A stretch of DNA of 34,231 nucleotides from Bacteroidales bacterium (GTDB taxonomy: Bacteria > Bacteroidota > Bacteroidia > Bacteroidales > VadinHA17): assembly GCA_029932855.1 (NCBI GenBank), contig JAOZPG010000025.1, positions 1 to 34,231 on the forward strand. The letters run 5' to 3'. Under the pieces are notes generated by a model, which saw nothing but the letters and a program-made list of their open reading frames with translations, was not told the DNA's origin and did not search any database. The position numbers were made by a program, and so were the translations under genes. This document shows positions 1 to 7,432 of this stretch, piece by piece (the stretch's first letter is position 1; each line of letters starts with the position of its first letter).

Positions 1-177
1 ACTGCAGCTGACAGGACACTGGCCCTGGATACTCTTACTACTATTTTAGTTGCAGGAATGGTATTGCTTGCTTATGTCTTTAACCGTTTCATCTATATGG
101 ATGTAGCTCTTATTTACGGGGTGCTTGGTTTTATAGGTGTGCTGGTTATTGCCAGATATCTGGAGGGCGCCTTATGA
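1..177 (+). CDS. mrpF: Mrp/Mnh antiporter subunit F, 3' part only
   Basis: This is the C-terminal 58 residues of a small membrane protein that enters from the left edge in frame 1 and stops at 175-177. The segment beginning at Asp4-Arg5 (DRTLALDTL) matches the conserved loop of MrpF/MnhF (MbhB in membrane-bound hydrogenase). Two hydrophobic segments follow, and the protein ends in the typical ARYLEG tail. MrpF is a small multi-span subunit of Mrp-type Na+/H+ antiporters and of the antiporter-like membrane arm of MBH/MBX complexes. Its stop codon overlaps the mrpG start (ATGA at 174-177), which implies translational coupling. Upstream mrpE and the operon promoter lie outside the window. The identification is firm; the role within an MBX/MBS-type complex is inferred from the downstream genes. 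Confidence 0.9.
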   Translation, partial: TAADRTLALDTLTTILVAGMVLLAYVFNRFIYMDVALIYGVLGFIGVLVIARYLEGAL

Positions 178-533
178 ACGAAATACTTGAGATTATCGGA
201 GCCTTGTTCGTATTACTCGGGGGATTTTTTCTCTTTCTCGGGGGATTGGGTATTTTTAGAATGCCGGATGCATTAACCAGACTGCAGGCAGGAACAAAAG
301 CTACTACTCTTGGAGGGATGAGCCTGATACTTGGTGTAGGCCTTATGGAAACTGCATGGCTTGTAAAGGCCCTGGTTATAATAGTATTTATTGCCTTCTC
401 CAATCCCATCAGTTCTCATGCACTGGCACGTGCAAATTATAAAAGAAAGAACTTCCCGTATTTTAAAGATAATAAAGGGGTGGATGCCTACAGGGAGGCA
501 TATTCAGATGAAAAGAAGGAGGAAAAATCATGA
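174..533 (+). CDS. mrpG: Mrp/Mnh antiporter subunit G (MbhC/MbxC-like)
   Basis: This 119-residue protein has three predicted membrane segments (about residues 4-26, 45-65 and 68-85) and the MrpG signature RMPDALTRLQAGTKATTLG at about residues 29-47. MrpG/PhaG is a small subunit of Mrp cation/proton antiporters; in MBH and MBX complexes its homologue (subunit C) helps form the sodium-translocation part of the membrane arm. The start ATG overlaps the mrpF stop, and its own stop overlaps the start of the next gene (ATGA at 530-533). The C-terminal tail (about residues 86-119) is charged and probably cytoplasmic. The family call is secure. Confidence 0.92.
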   Translation: MNEILEIIGALFVLLGGFFLFLGGLGIFRMPDALTRLQAGTKATTLGGMSLILGVGLMETAWLVKALVIIVFIAFSNPISSHALARANYKRKNFPYFKDNKGVDAYREAYSDEKKEEKS

Positions 534-826
534 TAATTTACCTGGTATTCTTATTTATATTACTAGCACTAATGGTTGGGGCTGCAATTTTTTCAATAAT
601 ACAAAAGGATCTTTTATATGCGGTTATTGGTACCGGTGTTATCAGCCTGATACTTTCTGTTTTGTTCTTTCTGCTCCAGGCACCTGACGTGGCACTTACA
701 GAAGCTGCAATTGGTGTTGCTCTTACAACCATTATTTTTATTATTACTATAAGGAATACTGTAAGATTTGAAGATGAGCACGACAGGAAGGAAGCAGGGG
801 AGAGTAAAAAATTTATAAATAATTAA
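530..826 (+). CDS. DUF4040 membrane protein (MbhD/MbxD-like, MrpA C-terminal-like)
   Basis: This 98-residue protein has three hydrophobic helices (about residues 2-18, 26-46 and 53-74). The core stretch around residues 45-65 (LQAPDVALTEAAIGVALTT) is the signature of DUF4040, the segment that is the C-terminal part of MrpA in Mrp antiporters and a stand-alone subunit D in MBH/MBX complexes. It has a conserved Asp and Glu (APDVALTEA) inside the membrane region, as expected for a subunit lining an ion path. Its start overlaps the mrpG stop by 4 bases. A stand-alone DUF4040 gene beside Mrp genes and a NuoBCDHI-like set is typical of MBH/MBX-type operons rather than of plain Mrp antiporters. Confidence 0.85.
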   Translation: MIIYLVFLFILLALMVGAAIFSIIQKDLLYAVIGTGVISLILSVLFFLLQAPDVALTEAAIGVALTTIIFIITIRNTVRFEDEHDRKEAGESKKFINN

Positions 827-838
827 TAATCAGACAAG

Positions 839-1534
839 GTGAAAAAAGTACTGGTTTTATTGCTCTTGGTCATTTTTGGGGTTTACCTGGCAGATGTGAT
901 GTTCAGCCTGGAATTTGGCAGGCAGGTATTTACTGACGGGGTAAGGGATTTTTATCTTGAAAAATCTCCCCTTGACCTGAAAGTGTCAAACACCATAACG
1001 GCTATAGTAGTTAATTTCAGGGGTTTTGATACCTTGGGTGAAGTAACTGTCCTGTTCCTGGCTACTACGGCAATGGGTGGCATACTTTATAAAAAGAGGC
1101 ATGCTGCAGGAACCCGCTCTGTGTTATTTTCTTCAAGTAAGATAGTAATGGCCGGTTCCAAGATTTTATTCCCTGCTATCATCCTTCTGGGAGTATATGT
1201 TTTTATTCATGGTCACCTTAGCCCGGGTGGAGGGTTTCAGGGAGGAACAATTATTGCTACCGGATTTTTACTGATGTTAATGGCATATTATGATTATTCA
1301 GTTAACCACAATGTATTAACTATTATTGAATCACTGGCAGGGATAACTTTTGCCGGAATAGGTTTGATGGGACTTGTAAAAGGGGGTTCCTTCCTTGAAA
1401 ACACTATGCCGGTGGGAGTAATGAATAATTTATTCAGCGGCGGACTTATCCCTCTGATATATATAGCTGTTGGTTTTAAGGTAGGGGCTGAGCTTACAGG
1501 TTTAATATATACTGCCCTGCACGAAAAAGATTAA
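839..1534 (+). CDS. Fused MbhE-like and MrpB/MbhF-like membrane subunit
   Basis: This 231-residue protein starts at GTG; no ATG fits the N-terminus. Residues 1 to about 90 look like MbhE (the last part of MrpA), with one helix at the N-terminus, an amphipathic loop, and a helix around FDTLGEVTVLFLATTAMGG (63-81). Residues about 105-231 are MrpB/MnhB (MbhF), with the family-defining loop HGHLSPGGGFQGGTIIATG (about 124-142) between helices. In Pyrococcus MBH these are separate genes E and F; here they form one polypeptide. The gene lies 12 bases after DUF4040 and 4 bases before mrpC. It belongs to the sodium/proton-translocating arm of the complex. The family assignment is solid and the exact domain boundary is approximate. 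Confidence 0.85.
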   Translation: MKKVLVLLLLVIFGVYLADVMFSLEFGRQVFTDGVRDFYLEKSPLDLKVSNTITAIVVNFRGFDTLGEVTVLFLATTAMGGILYKKRHAAGTRSVLFSSSKIVMAGSKILFPAIILLGVYVFIHGHLSPGGGFQGGTIIATGFLLMLMAYYDYSVNHNVLTIIESLAGITFAGIGLMGLVKGGSFLENTMPVGVMNNLFSGGLIPLIYIAVGFKVGAELTGLIYTALHEKD

Positions 1535-1538
1535 GAAT

Positions 1539-1952
1539 ATGGATCAGGTAAAATTTGATATAAGCTTAATTGAATATGGTTTTTTTATATCAGCCATATT
1601 AGTAATTATGATAGGCCTGTATGGAGCCATGGTAAAGAAATCGCTTATTAAGATAGTGATTGGGCTTTCCATCCTGGAGTCAGGAGTTAACCTTTTACTG
1701 ATAACTATTGCTTATGTACAGGGAGGAACCGCACCTATTTTCTCGCCCGGCCTGCTTAAGGATATGCCACTGACCGTAGAAAATATAAAGGCCCTGGGAG
1801 CCGGGATGGTTGACCCGGTTCCGCAGGCACTGGTGCTTACAGCTATTGTAATCGGTTTTGGTGTGACAGCCGTTGCGCTTGCCCTTGTAATAAGGTTATA
1901 CCGACATCATCATACACTTGTTATTGACGAAATAAAGAATTTAAAATGGTAG
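1539..1952 (+). CDS. mrpC: MrpC/NuoK-like antiporter subunit (MbhG/MbxG)
   Basis: This 137-residue protein has three predicted helices and is homologous to MrpC/MnhC and to NuoK of complex I. The second helix has the conserved membrane glutamate in GLSILESGVNLLLI, the residue that aligns with an essential NuoK Glu. An insert of about 30 residues (PIFSPGLLKDMPLTVEN) between helices 2 and 3 is usual in MrpC, followed by DPVPQALVLTAIVIGFG, a strongly conserved family block. The 3' end overlaps the next gene by 7 bases (1946-1952), so the two are probably translationally coupled. It would sit between the B-like subunit and the large antiporter subunits in the membrane arm. Confidence 0.92.
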   Translation: MDQVKFDISLIEYGFFISAILVIMIGLYGAMVKKSLIKIVIGLSILESGVNLLLITIAYVQGGTAPIFSPGLLKDMPLTVENIKALGAGMVDPVPQALVLTAIVIGFGVTAVALALVIRLYRHHHTLVIDEIKNLKW

Positions 1953-3439
1953 GAAGTCCTGTACTTTTTGTAGCTATTCCCCTGCTTACTGCTTTCCTTA
2001 TTCCCCTGTTTGCTTATATATGGAAAGAGCTGGTACGTATAATACCGGGGATTGTTATTCTATATTTATTAGTGTTGTCGGTCAGCCTGTACGGACAGGT
2101 TTTGCGGGAAGGCACTATTGTAGAACAAATAGCCGGCTGGGCTCCCCCATGGGGAATAAACCTGGTGTTTAGTCCGTTTACCGGTTTGCTTAGCACCCTT
2201 ATGTTGTTCATGGCATTTATTATCTGGATGTATAGCTACAGGTTTAAAAACATTGATTTCGAACCTTCCAAAAAATACTTTATCCTCTTGTTGATGCTTG
2301 TAACCGGTTCTATAGGTATTGTTCTTACCGGGGATATCTTTAACCAGTTCGTATTTATTGAGATAATGAGTATCTCGGGCTATGGTCTTACTGCTTTTTA
2401 TGTTGGCAGGGATAGTGCGGAAGCATCATTTAAGTACTTGATTATGGGTTCTATATCAAGCATGTTCCTGCTTCTTGCAATCATTCTTATCTATTCTCAG
2501 CTGGGAACACTTAACATGGCTGATATTGCCTCGAAAGCACATTTGATGAAGCCCGAATTTAAGATACTTGCATTAATATTTTTCATTCTGGGACTAGGGA
2601 TTGAGGCGGAGATATTTCCGCTCAACGGCTGGGCTCCTGATGTTTATTCGCAGGCTCCGGGGCCAATTGGGGCTGCTTTTTCAGGCATAGTAGTCAAAGC
2701 AGGTATTTATGCTCTTATAAGGGTGATATATACTCTATTTGATGTAGAGGGCAGTTTGCAATTTCTTGTTATCATTGGAATGATCACGCTCATTATTGCA
2801 GAGATGGCCGCAATAAGGCAGGATAAGATAAAGAGAATGCTTGCTTATTCCAGTATAGGACAGATGGGACTGGTTCTTGTTGCTTTTGGCATTGGTACCC
2901 ATGAAGGAGTTTTTGCCGCATTGTTCCTGATGGTGAGTCATGCACTTATAAAACCCCTTCTCTTTCTATCAGGATCTTACCTGGTGTTTAATTCGACCGA
3001 GAAAAGCATTAAAGAGCTTAATGGCCTCGGGAAATTTATGCCATTAACATCTTTCCTGTTTGCACTGGGAGCAATAGCCATTGTCGGCCTGCCTCCCCTG
3101 TCGGGGTTCTGGGCAAAGTGGTCTGTGCTTACAGCTGCTGCAAATTCAGGTATGCTGCTTGTAATAGGCCTCGTTCTTGCGATTAGCATTGTAGAAATTG
3201 TTTATTATTTCAGGGTGGTTAACCGTATATATTTCTTTAAGAAAGAAGAAAGTGTTGTTCCTAAAATACCTACTATCAATGCAAAATTTGCCATGGTTAT
3301 ACTTGCTGTTATAATAGTGGCCATAGGTTTTTATCCCGATCTTATTACTTCATATCTGCATGAAGCATCTGAGACTTTACTTGATAAAGGAAATTATATT
3401 CAAAATATTTTATCTGTCGCACAGCAGGTAACTCAATAA
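1946..3439 (+). CDS. Proton-antiporter subunit H (MrpD/MbhH/MbxH-like)
   Basis: This 497-residue polytopic membrane protein (about 14 helices) belongs to the NuoL/M/N-MrpA/D family (Proton_antipo_M domain). The conserved TM5 glutamate is E139 (FVFIEIMS), and the later lysines are present at K251 (GIVVKAG), in HALIKPLLF and in GFWAKW. The position normally held by the TM7 lysine (GF-x-x-KA in MrpD and NuoL relatives) is Glu220 (GLGIEAEIFPLNGWAPD). This may be a subfamily trait of MBH/MBX H subunits or a real change in the proton path. It overlaps mrpC by 7 bases and is followed 10 bases later by a second antiporter subunit, the H-H' pair expected for MBX/MBS rather than MBH. Confidence 0.9.
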   Translation: MVGSPVLFVAIPLLTAFLIPLFAYIWKELVRIIPGIVILYLLVLSVSLYGQVLREGTIVEQIAGWAPPWGINLVFSPFTGLLSTLMLFMAFIIWMYSYRFKNIDFEPSKKYFILLLMLVTGSIGIVLTGDIFNQFVFIEIMSISGYGLTAFYVGRDSAEASFKYLIMGSISSMFLLLAIILIYSQLGTLNMADIASKAHLMKPEFKILALIFFILGLGIEAEIFPLNGWAPDVYSQAPGPIGAAFSGIVVKAGIYALIRVIYTLFDVEGSLQFLVIIGMITLIIAEMAAIRQDKIKRMLAYSSIGQMGLVLVAFGIGTHEGVFAALFLMVSHALIKPLLFLSGSYLVFNSTEKSIKELNGLGKFMPLTSFLFALGAIAIVGLPPLSGFWAKWSVLTAAANSGMLLVIGLVLAISIVEIVYYFRVVNRIYFFKKEESVVPKIPTINAKFAMVILAVIIVAIGFYPDLITSYLHEASETLLDKGNYIQNILSVAQQVTQ

Positions 3440-3449
3440 GCCGATAATA

Positions 3450-5300
3450 ATGAATAGTATAGTAATAATATTTTTGATATTTCTTGCAGGGGCTGTCCTG
3501 ACTTACATCGGACAGAGATTATCGAACATTCTGGGGAGTTCCTTGTTCCTGCTTACGATTTTTGCGGCCACTGCACAGTTCTATTTAAGAGTTAATACAG
3601 GCGATATATTTTCCTTTTCTCTGAATGGTTTAGAAATGGAATGGGGAATTACTCCTATTAGCTGGCTGTTTAGTCTGATAGTTCTGGGCCTTGGAAGCAT
3701 GGCTGCGGTGTATAGCATTTCAGCAATGAAAGCTAAAGAAAGGCTTGGCTATTTCTATTTTAATTTTATCATGGGCATTTTTTCCATGATGGGCATACTT
3801 CTTAGCCGCGATTTGGTCTCATTCTTTATTTTTTGGGAAATAATGACCTGGTCTTCTTATATGATAGTTATCTATGAAGGCAGATCTGTTCAGAAGGTAG
3901 GGATTAAATATTTTTTATTCAGTGCTATTGGTGCCTATGCTATGTTAATGGCTATTGTTATAATATACAGCCAGGTACACAGTGTATTAATCGAAGACCT
4001 GGTATATTCTTTCTCTTCATTTACACTTGCTTACAAAATATGGTTGCCCATTCTTCTTCTTACCGGATTTGGGGTTAAGGCCGGTATGATGCCATTGCAT
4101 GTATGGGCTCCCGGAGCTTACAGTCACAGTCCCATGGCCTACAGCTCGCTCTTTTCAGGAGCCCTTTCAAAGATGGGTGTTTACGGAATGGTGCTGGTTT
4201 TTTCAATGCTTATAACACAAATACCTGAACATTTGCTGATTCGGGAAGTTATAGCCTGGTTGGGTGCCTTAACTGCAGCCATTGGCACCCTCTGGGCAAT
4301 TGCCCAGGACGATGCAAAGAAACTACTCGCTTATTCTTCTGTTGCTCAGCTTGGTTATATAATAACGGGGGTAGCAGTTGGGACAGAGCTGGCAATGCTT
4401 GCTGCTATTTTTCTTGCTGTGCTTCATGCATTGTTTAAGGGTACTCTTTTTATGGTTGTTGGTGCCATTGAGAAGCAAACAGGGACAACTAATTTAACAG
4501 AAGTAACGGGCCTGATAAGAAAGATGCCCTGGACTTTTATTGCGGCACTGATGTCTATTATAGCCCTGGCTGGAATACCTCCCCTGGGTGGTTTTGTTGG
4601 GAAGTGGATGCTTTATGAAGCCCTGATAGCAAGTGATCATTATATCCTGGTTGTATTGATATTTTTTGCCAGTACTGCCGGCTTCCTTTATTGTTATAAA
4701 TTCCTGTTTGGTTTTTTCCTTGGCCAGGAAGAGAAAGAATGGGCTCATGTAAAAGAAGCACCTGCCACCATGGTGGTGCCAATGCTCATTTTTTCAGTTC
4801 TGCTTTTTGTGCTGGGTACATTCCCGGGCCTTCTTTTAAAACCAATAGATATTGGAATGCAGGAACTTGGGTATGCAGCCAGCGAGGGACATTATTGGAC
4901 CATGTCGGTTCTTTTTAATGAATATGGAAATGCAATAATGCTTCAGCCCATTTTGTATGCTATCATTGCAATATTTCTTTTCTTCCTTGTTTTCCTTACA
5001 GCCAAAGCTTTTAAAGGCACACGTTATGTAAGCACCAAGGATATAAGTAGCTCGGGAGAGGTACCCGGGGAATTTGAGAACCTGTCTTTTAAGGAAAACT
5101 TTTTTCAGCCTTTTCTACGTGCGGTGGAACCTGTTATGAAAAGACAGATAGACTGGTATTATACGCTTGTGGGAAATGGAATGGAAGCACTGTTTAATTT
5201 TGTAAGAAGGGTTTATACCGGCAATGGACAGACCTATGCCATTTATGCCATTGTTTTCCTTGTCATATTATTATTGTTAAAATCCAATTTATTCGGGTAA
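3450..5300 (+). CDS. Second proton-antiporter subunit H' (NuoL/MrpA-N-like)
   Basis: This 616-residue polytopic protein of the NuoL/MrpA/HyfB family has the conserved TM5 Glu (SFFIFWEIMTW), the TM7 Lys (TGFGVKAGMMPLHVWAPGA), a lysine in GALSKMGVYG, and HALFKGTLF and GGFVGKWM in the later helices. Residues about 515-616 form an extension with an amphipathic stretch and a final membrane helix, comparable with the lateral-helix tail of NuoL-type subunits. With the preceding H gene it gives the complex two large pump modules. In P. furiosus MBS two such subunits distinguish the sulfur reductase from the single-pump hydrogenase. It lies 14 bases before the NuoH-like gene. The family call is secure. 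Confidence 0.9.
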   Translation: MNSIVIIFLIFLAGAVLTYIGQRLSNILGSSLFLLTIFAATAQFYLRVNTGDIFSFSLNGLEMEWGITPISWLFSLIVLGLGSMAAVYSISAMKAKERLGYFYFNFIMGIFSMMGILLSRDLVSFFIFWEIMTWSSYMIVIYEGRSVQKVGIKYFLFSAIGAYAMLMAIVIIYSQVHSVLIEDLVYSFSSFTLAYKIWLPILLLTGFGVKAGMMPLHVWAPGAYSHSPMAYSSLFSGALSKMGVYGMVLVFSMLITQIPEHLLIREVIAWLGALTAAIGTLWAIAQDDAKKLLAYSSVAQLGYIITGVAVGTELAMLAAIFLAVLHALFKGTLFMVVGAIEKQTGTTNLTEVTGLIRKMPWTFIAALMSIIALAGIPPLGGFVGKWMLYEALIASDHYILVVLIFFASTAGFLYCYKFLFGFFLGQEEKEWAHVKEAPATMVVPMLIFSVLLFVLGTFPGLLLKPIDIGMQELGYAASEGHYWTMSVLFNEYGNAIMLQPILYAIIAIFLFFLVFLTAKAFKGTRYVSTKDISSSGEVPGEFENLSFKENFFQPFLRAVEPVMKRQIDWYYTLVGNGMEALFNFVRRVYTGNGQTYAIYAIVFLVILLLLKSNLFG

Positions 5301-5314
5301 TAAAATAAATTTAA

Positions 5315-6226
5315 ATGGAGTCTTTGTTATATAGTATTTTAGGAGTCCTTGTCTCACTTATCCTGGCATTTACAGTGGGGATGACCTATATGGGTCTCAG
5401 CAGGAAAATTACGGCCAGGATTCAGAACAGGATAGGCCCTCCCTTCTACCAGAACTTCATTGATGCCATGAAGCTTTATTCAAAGAGCACGGGGATACAT
5501 CATGGTGTTATGCATCATTTGGGTCCTGCATTTATTATGGTTACATCGGTAATGTCATTAATGATAATTCCTATCCTTAATGACAGTGCTTTCTTTACAA
5601 ACATGAATTTTCACGGTGACCTGATCTTTCTTTTATACATAATGACATTCGGTCCCCTTGGAATGGCACTGGGTGCCGGTCAGACAGGTAATCCTAATTC
5701 AGCTATAGGCGTAACACGTGGCCTGAGCCAGATGGTTGGTTTTGAGATACCATGGGTGATGGCCATTATTGCCTTAATGATAAGATACGATACCAGCTCC
5801 ATAGTGGACATTATGAACATACAGGCTGATGCAGGCAGATGGATAATGTTTTCTTCACCCTTTACTTTTATAGCTGCCCTGCTTGCAATGCTTGGGATGT
5901 TCAGGTATTCTCCTTTCGATATTGTAGGAGCTCCCACAGAACTGGCCTCTGGACCCATGTCCGAGAATGGAGGTAAATACTTGTTTACCATGATGTCGTC
6001 AAGTTCTATTTTTGCCTTTGCCAAGCTTACCTTATATGTTAACCTTTTTATGGGAGGGGCAGATAACCTGCTTGTACTGATAATTAAAACATTTGCTCTC
6101 TATATGGTTCCTTTATTGTATGGAACAGTAAGTCCGCGATACAGGACCGAGCAGGCGGTAAGATATTTCTGGGGATGGCCAAGCTTTTTCGGATTGCTGG
6201 CAATTTTATATGCTGTTTTCTTTTAA
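5315..6226 (+). CDS. NuoH-like membrane anchor subunit (MbhM/MbxM)
   Basis: This 303-residue protein has about eight helices and is homologous to complex I NuoH and group 4 hydrogenase subunit M. The first cytoplasmic loop has the family signature TARIQNRIGPP (about residues 34-44). The quinone-chamber-type acidic loop is also recognisable: GFEIPWVM (about 142-149) and SPFDIVGAPTELASGP (about 207-222). This subunit connects the peripheral redox arm to the antiporter modules and transmits conformational change. It is followed 12 bases later by the NuoB-like gene, giving the M-J-K-L-N order of MBX/MBS operons. Confidence 0.92.
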   Translation: MESLLYSILGVLVSLILAFTVGMTYMGLSRKITARIQNRIGPPFYQNFIDAMKLYSKSTGIHHGVMHHLGPAFIMVTSVMSLMIIPILNDSAFFTNMNFHGDLIFLLYIMTFGPLGMALGAGQTGNPNSAIGVTRGLSQMVGFEIPWVMAIIALMIRYDTSSIVDIMNIQADAGRWIMFSSPFTFIAALLAMLGMFRYSPFDIVGAPTELASGPMSENGGKYLFTMMSSSSIFAFAKLTLYVNLFMGGADNLLVLIIKTFALYMVPLLYGTVSPRYRTEQAVRYFWGWPSFFGLLAILYAVFF

Positions 6227-6238
6227 TAAGCTTTCAAA

Positions 6239-6784
6239 ATGATTAATGATAAGAATTCACAAAAGATAGTTGACCATATTCATAATTTTGCAAGGAAGCA
6301 TTCTCTTTGGGTATTGGCTTATGGTACGGGTTGCGGGGCAATAGAAATCCCTCCTACCATGACATCGAGGTATGATGCCGAGCGGCTTGGTGTAAGAGGA
6401 GCCGCTACACCGCGTCAGGCCGACCTGTTGTTGATTACGGGTTACCTTACTACAAAGACACTGAAAAGAGTAATTCGTGTTTATGAACAGATGCAGGATC
6501 CTAAATATGTTATAGGATTTGGTTCATGTACCATAAATGGTGGTATGTACTACGATTCATATAATACTATAAATGCTCTTGATCGTTACTTACCGGTTGA
6601 TGTTTATATAAACGGGTGTATGCCAAGACCTGAAGCTGTTATTGCAGGATTTACAAAGCTACAGGAACTTATTACTGCAGGGAAAGCTGATGGTGCAGCA
6701 AAGTATAAAGAAAAGCTCGAATGGTATAGAAAGAACCAGAAGAATGTTATACCCAACTGGACTATGCCGGAATATAACTGGTAA
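6239..6784 (+). CDS. NuoB/MbhJ-like small subunit with only three cysteines (MbxJ/MbsJ)
   Basis: This 181-residue soluble subunit of the NuoB/hydrogenase small-subunit family would carry the proximal (N2-type) [4Fe-4S] cluster. The conserved blocks are GTGCGAIEI (C32), GFGSCTINGGMY (C97) and INGCMPRPEA (C127). These are the only cysteines in the protein. NuoB has a tandem CC and MBH has CxxC in the first block, so one of the four usual ligands is missing; position 33 is Gly. A three-Cys, site-differentiated cluster has been described for Pyrococcus MbsJ, where the open iron is proposed to reduce sulfane sulfur. The same arrangement here supports an MBS-type rather than hydrogenase or quinone chemistry. 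The assignment to the family is firm; the reaction is inferred. Confidence 0.93.
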   Translation: MINDKNSQKIVDHIHNFARKHSLWVLAYGTGCGAIEIPPTMTSRYDAERLGVRGAATPRQADLLLITGYLTTKTLKRVIRVYEQMQDPKYVIGFGSCTINGGMYYDSYNTINALDRYLPVDVYINGCMPRPEAVIAGFTKLQELITAGKADGAAKYKEKLEWYRKNQKNVIPNWTMPEYNW

Positions 6785-6853
6785 ATAAAGGATTACCCGG
6801 AAGGATTGAAATTAAGAAGACATGAATAAATATAAAGTGGAACTTGTAAAAAA

Positions 6854-7432
6854 ATGATACAAGGAATGAAAGAAAACAAAGTTAAGCTGGCTAAATACCT
6901 GAAAGAACATTTTCCTGCAATAATAGAAAAAGATTATAATTATAACAGGATTGATTTCAGTATTAATAGAGAGCTGGTGCCTTCTGTTCTGCGTTTACTG
7001 AAAGAGGAGTCAGGATATATTCACCTGTCTCATATAAGCTGTGTCGACTGGTTAGAGGAAGAAGAGTTCGAACTGGTTTTTATTATCTGGTCGCCAGTGG
7101 ATAAAATAAAAATCCTTATACATACCCGTATTGATCGTAATAACCCTGTTATGGATAATATTGATAAAATATGGAGGCAGGCAAATACTTATGAGAGGGA
7201 AATAAAAGAGATGTATGGTATAGAATTTACGGGGCTTGAAGCTGCTGATGAATTCCTACTGGAGGATTGGAATGGTATGCCACCTATGCGCAGGGATTTT
7301 GATACAGCTGCCTATGCAAGTAATAAATATTATAATCGTCCCGGGAGGGAAGATGCAATGGACGTGCGTGAGGAGATTGCCCGGCATTCAGGGGAAGAGA
7401 TTCCTGATTTTGCAAAAAAATATTCCAGATAA
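6854..7432 (+). CDS. NuoC-like subunit (MbhK/MbxK)
   Basis: This 192-residue soluble protein is homologous to the 30-kDa NuoC subunit of complex I. The signature YEREIKEMYGIEFTG (about residues 116-130) is followed by DWNGMPPMRRDFD (about 141-153), the usual end of the NuoC domain. The N-terminal region contains the expected alpha/beta fold with HLSHISCVDW around residue 60. It lies 69 bases after the NuoB-like gene, the largest gap in this operon. Its stop is immediately followed by the ATG of the NuoD-like gene with no spacing. It is a structural subunit of the peripheral arm and carries no cofactor. Confidence 0.9.
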   Translation: MIQGMKENKVKLAKYLKEHFPAIIEKDYNYNRIDFSINRELVPSVLRLLKEESGYIHLSHISCVDWLEEEEFELVFIIWSPVDKIKILIHTRIDRNNPVMDNIDKIWRQANTYEREIKEMYGIEFTGLEAADEFLLEDWNGMPPMRRDFDTAAYASNKYYNRPGREDAMDVREEIARHSGEEIPDFAKKYSR

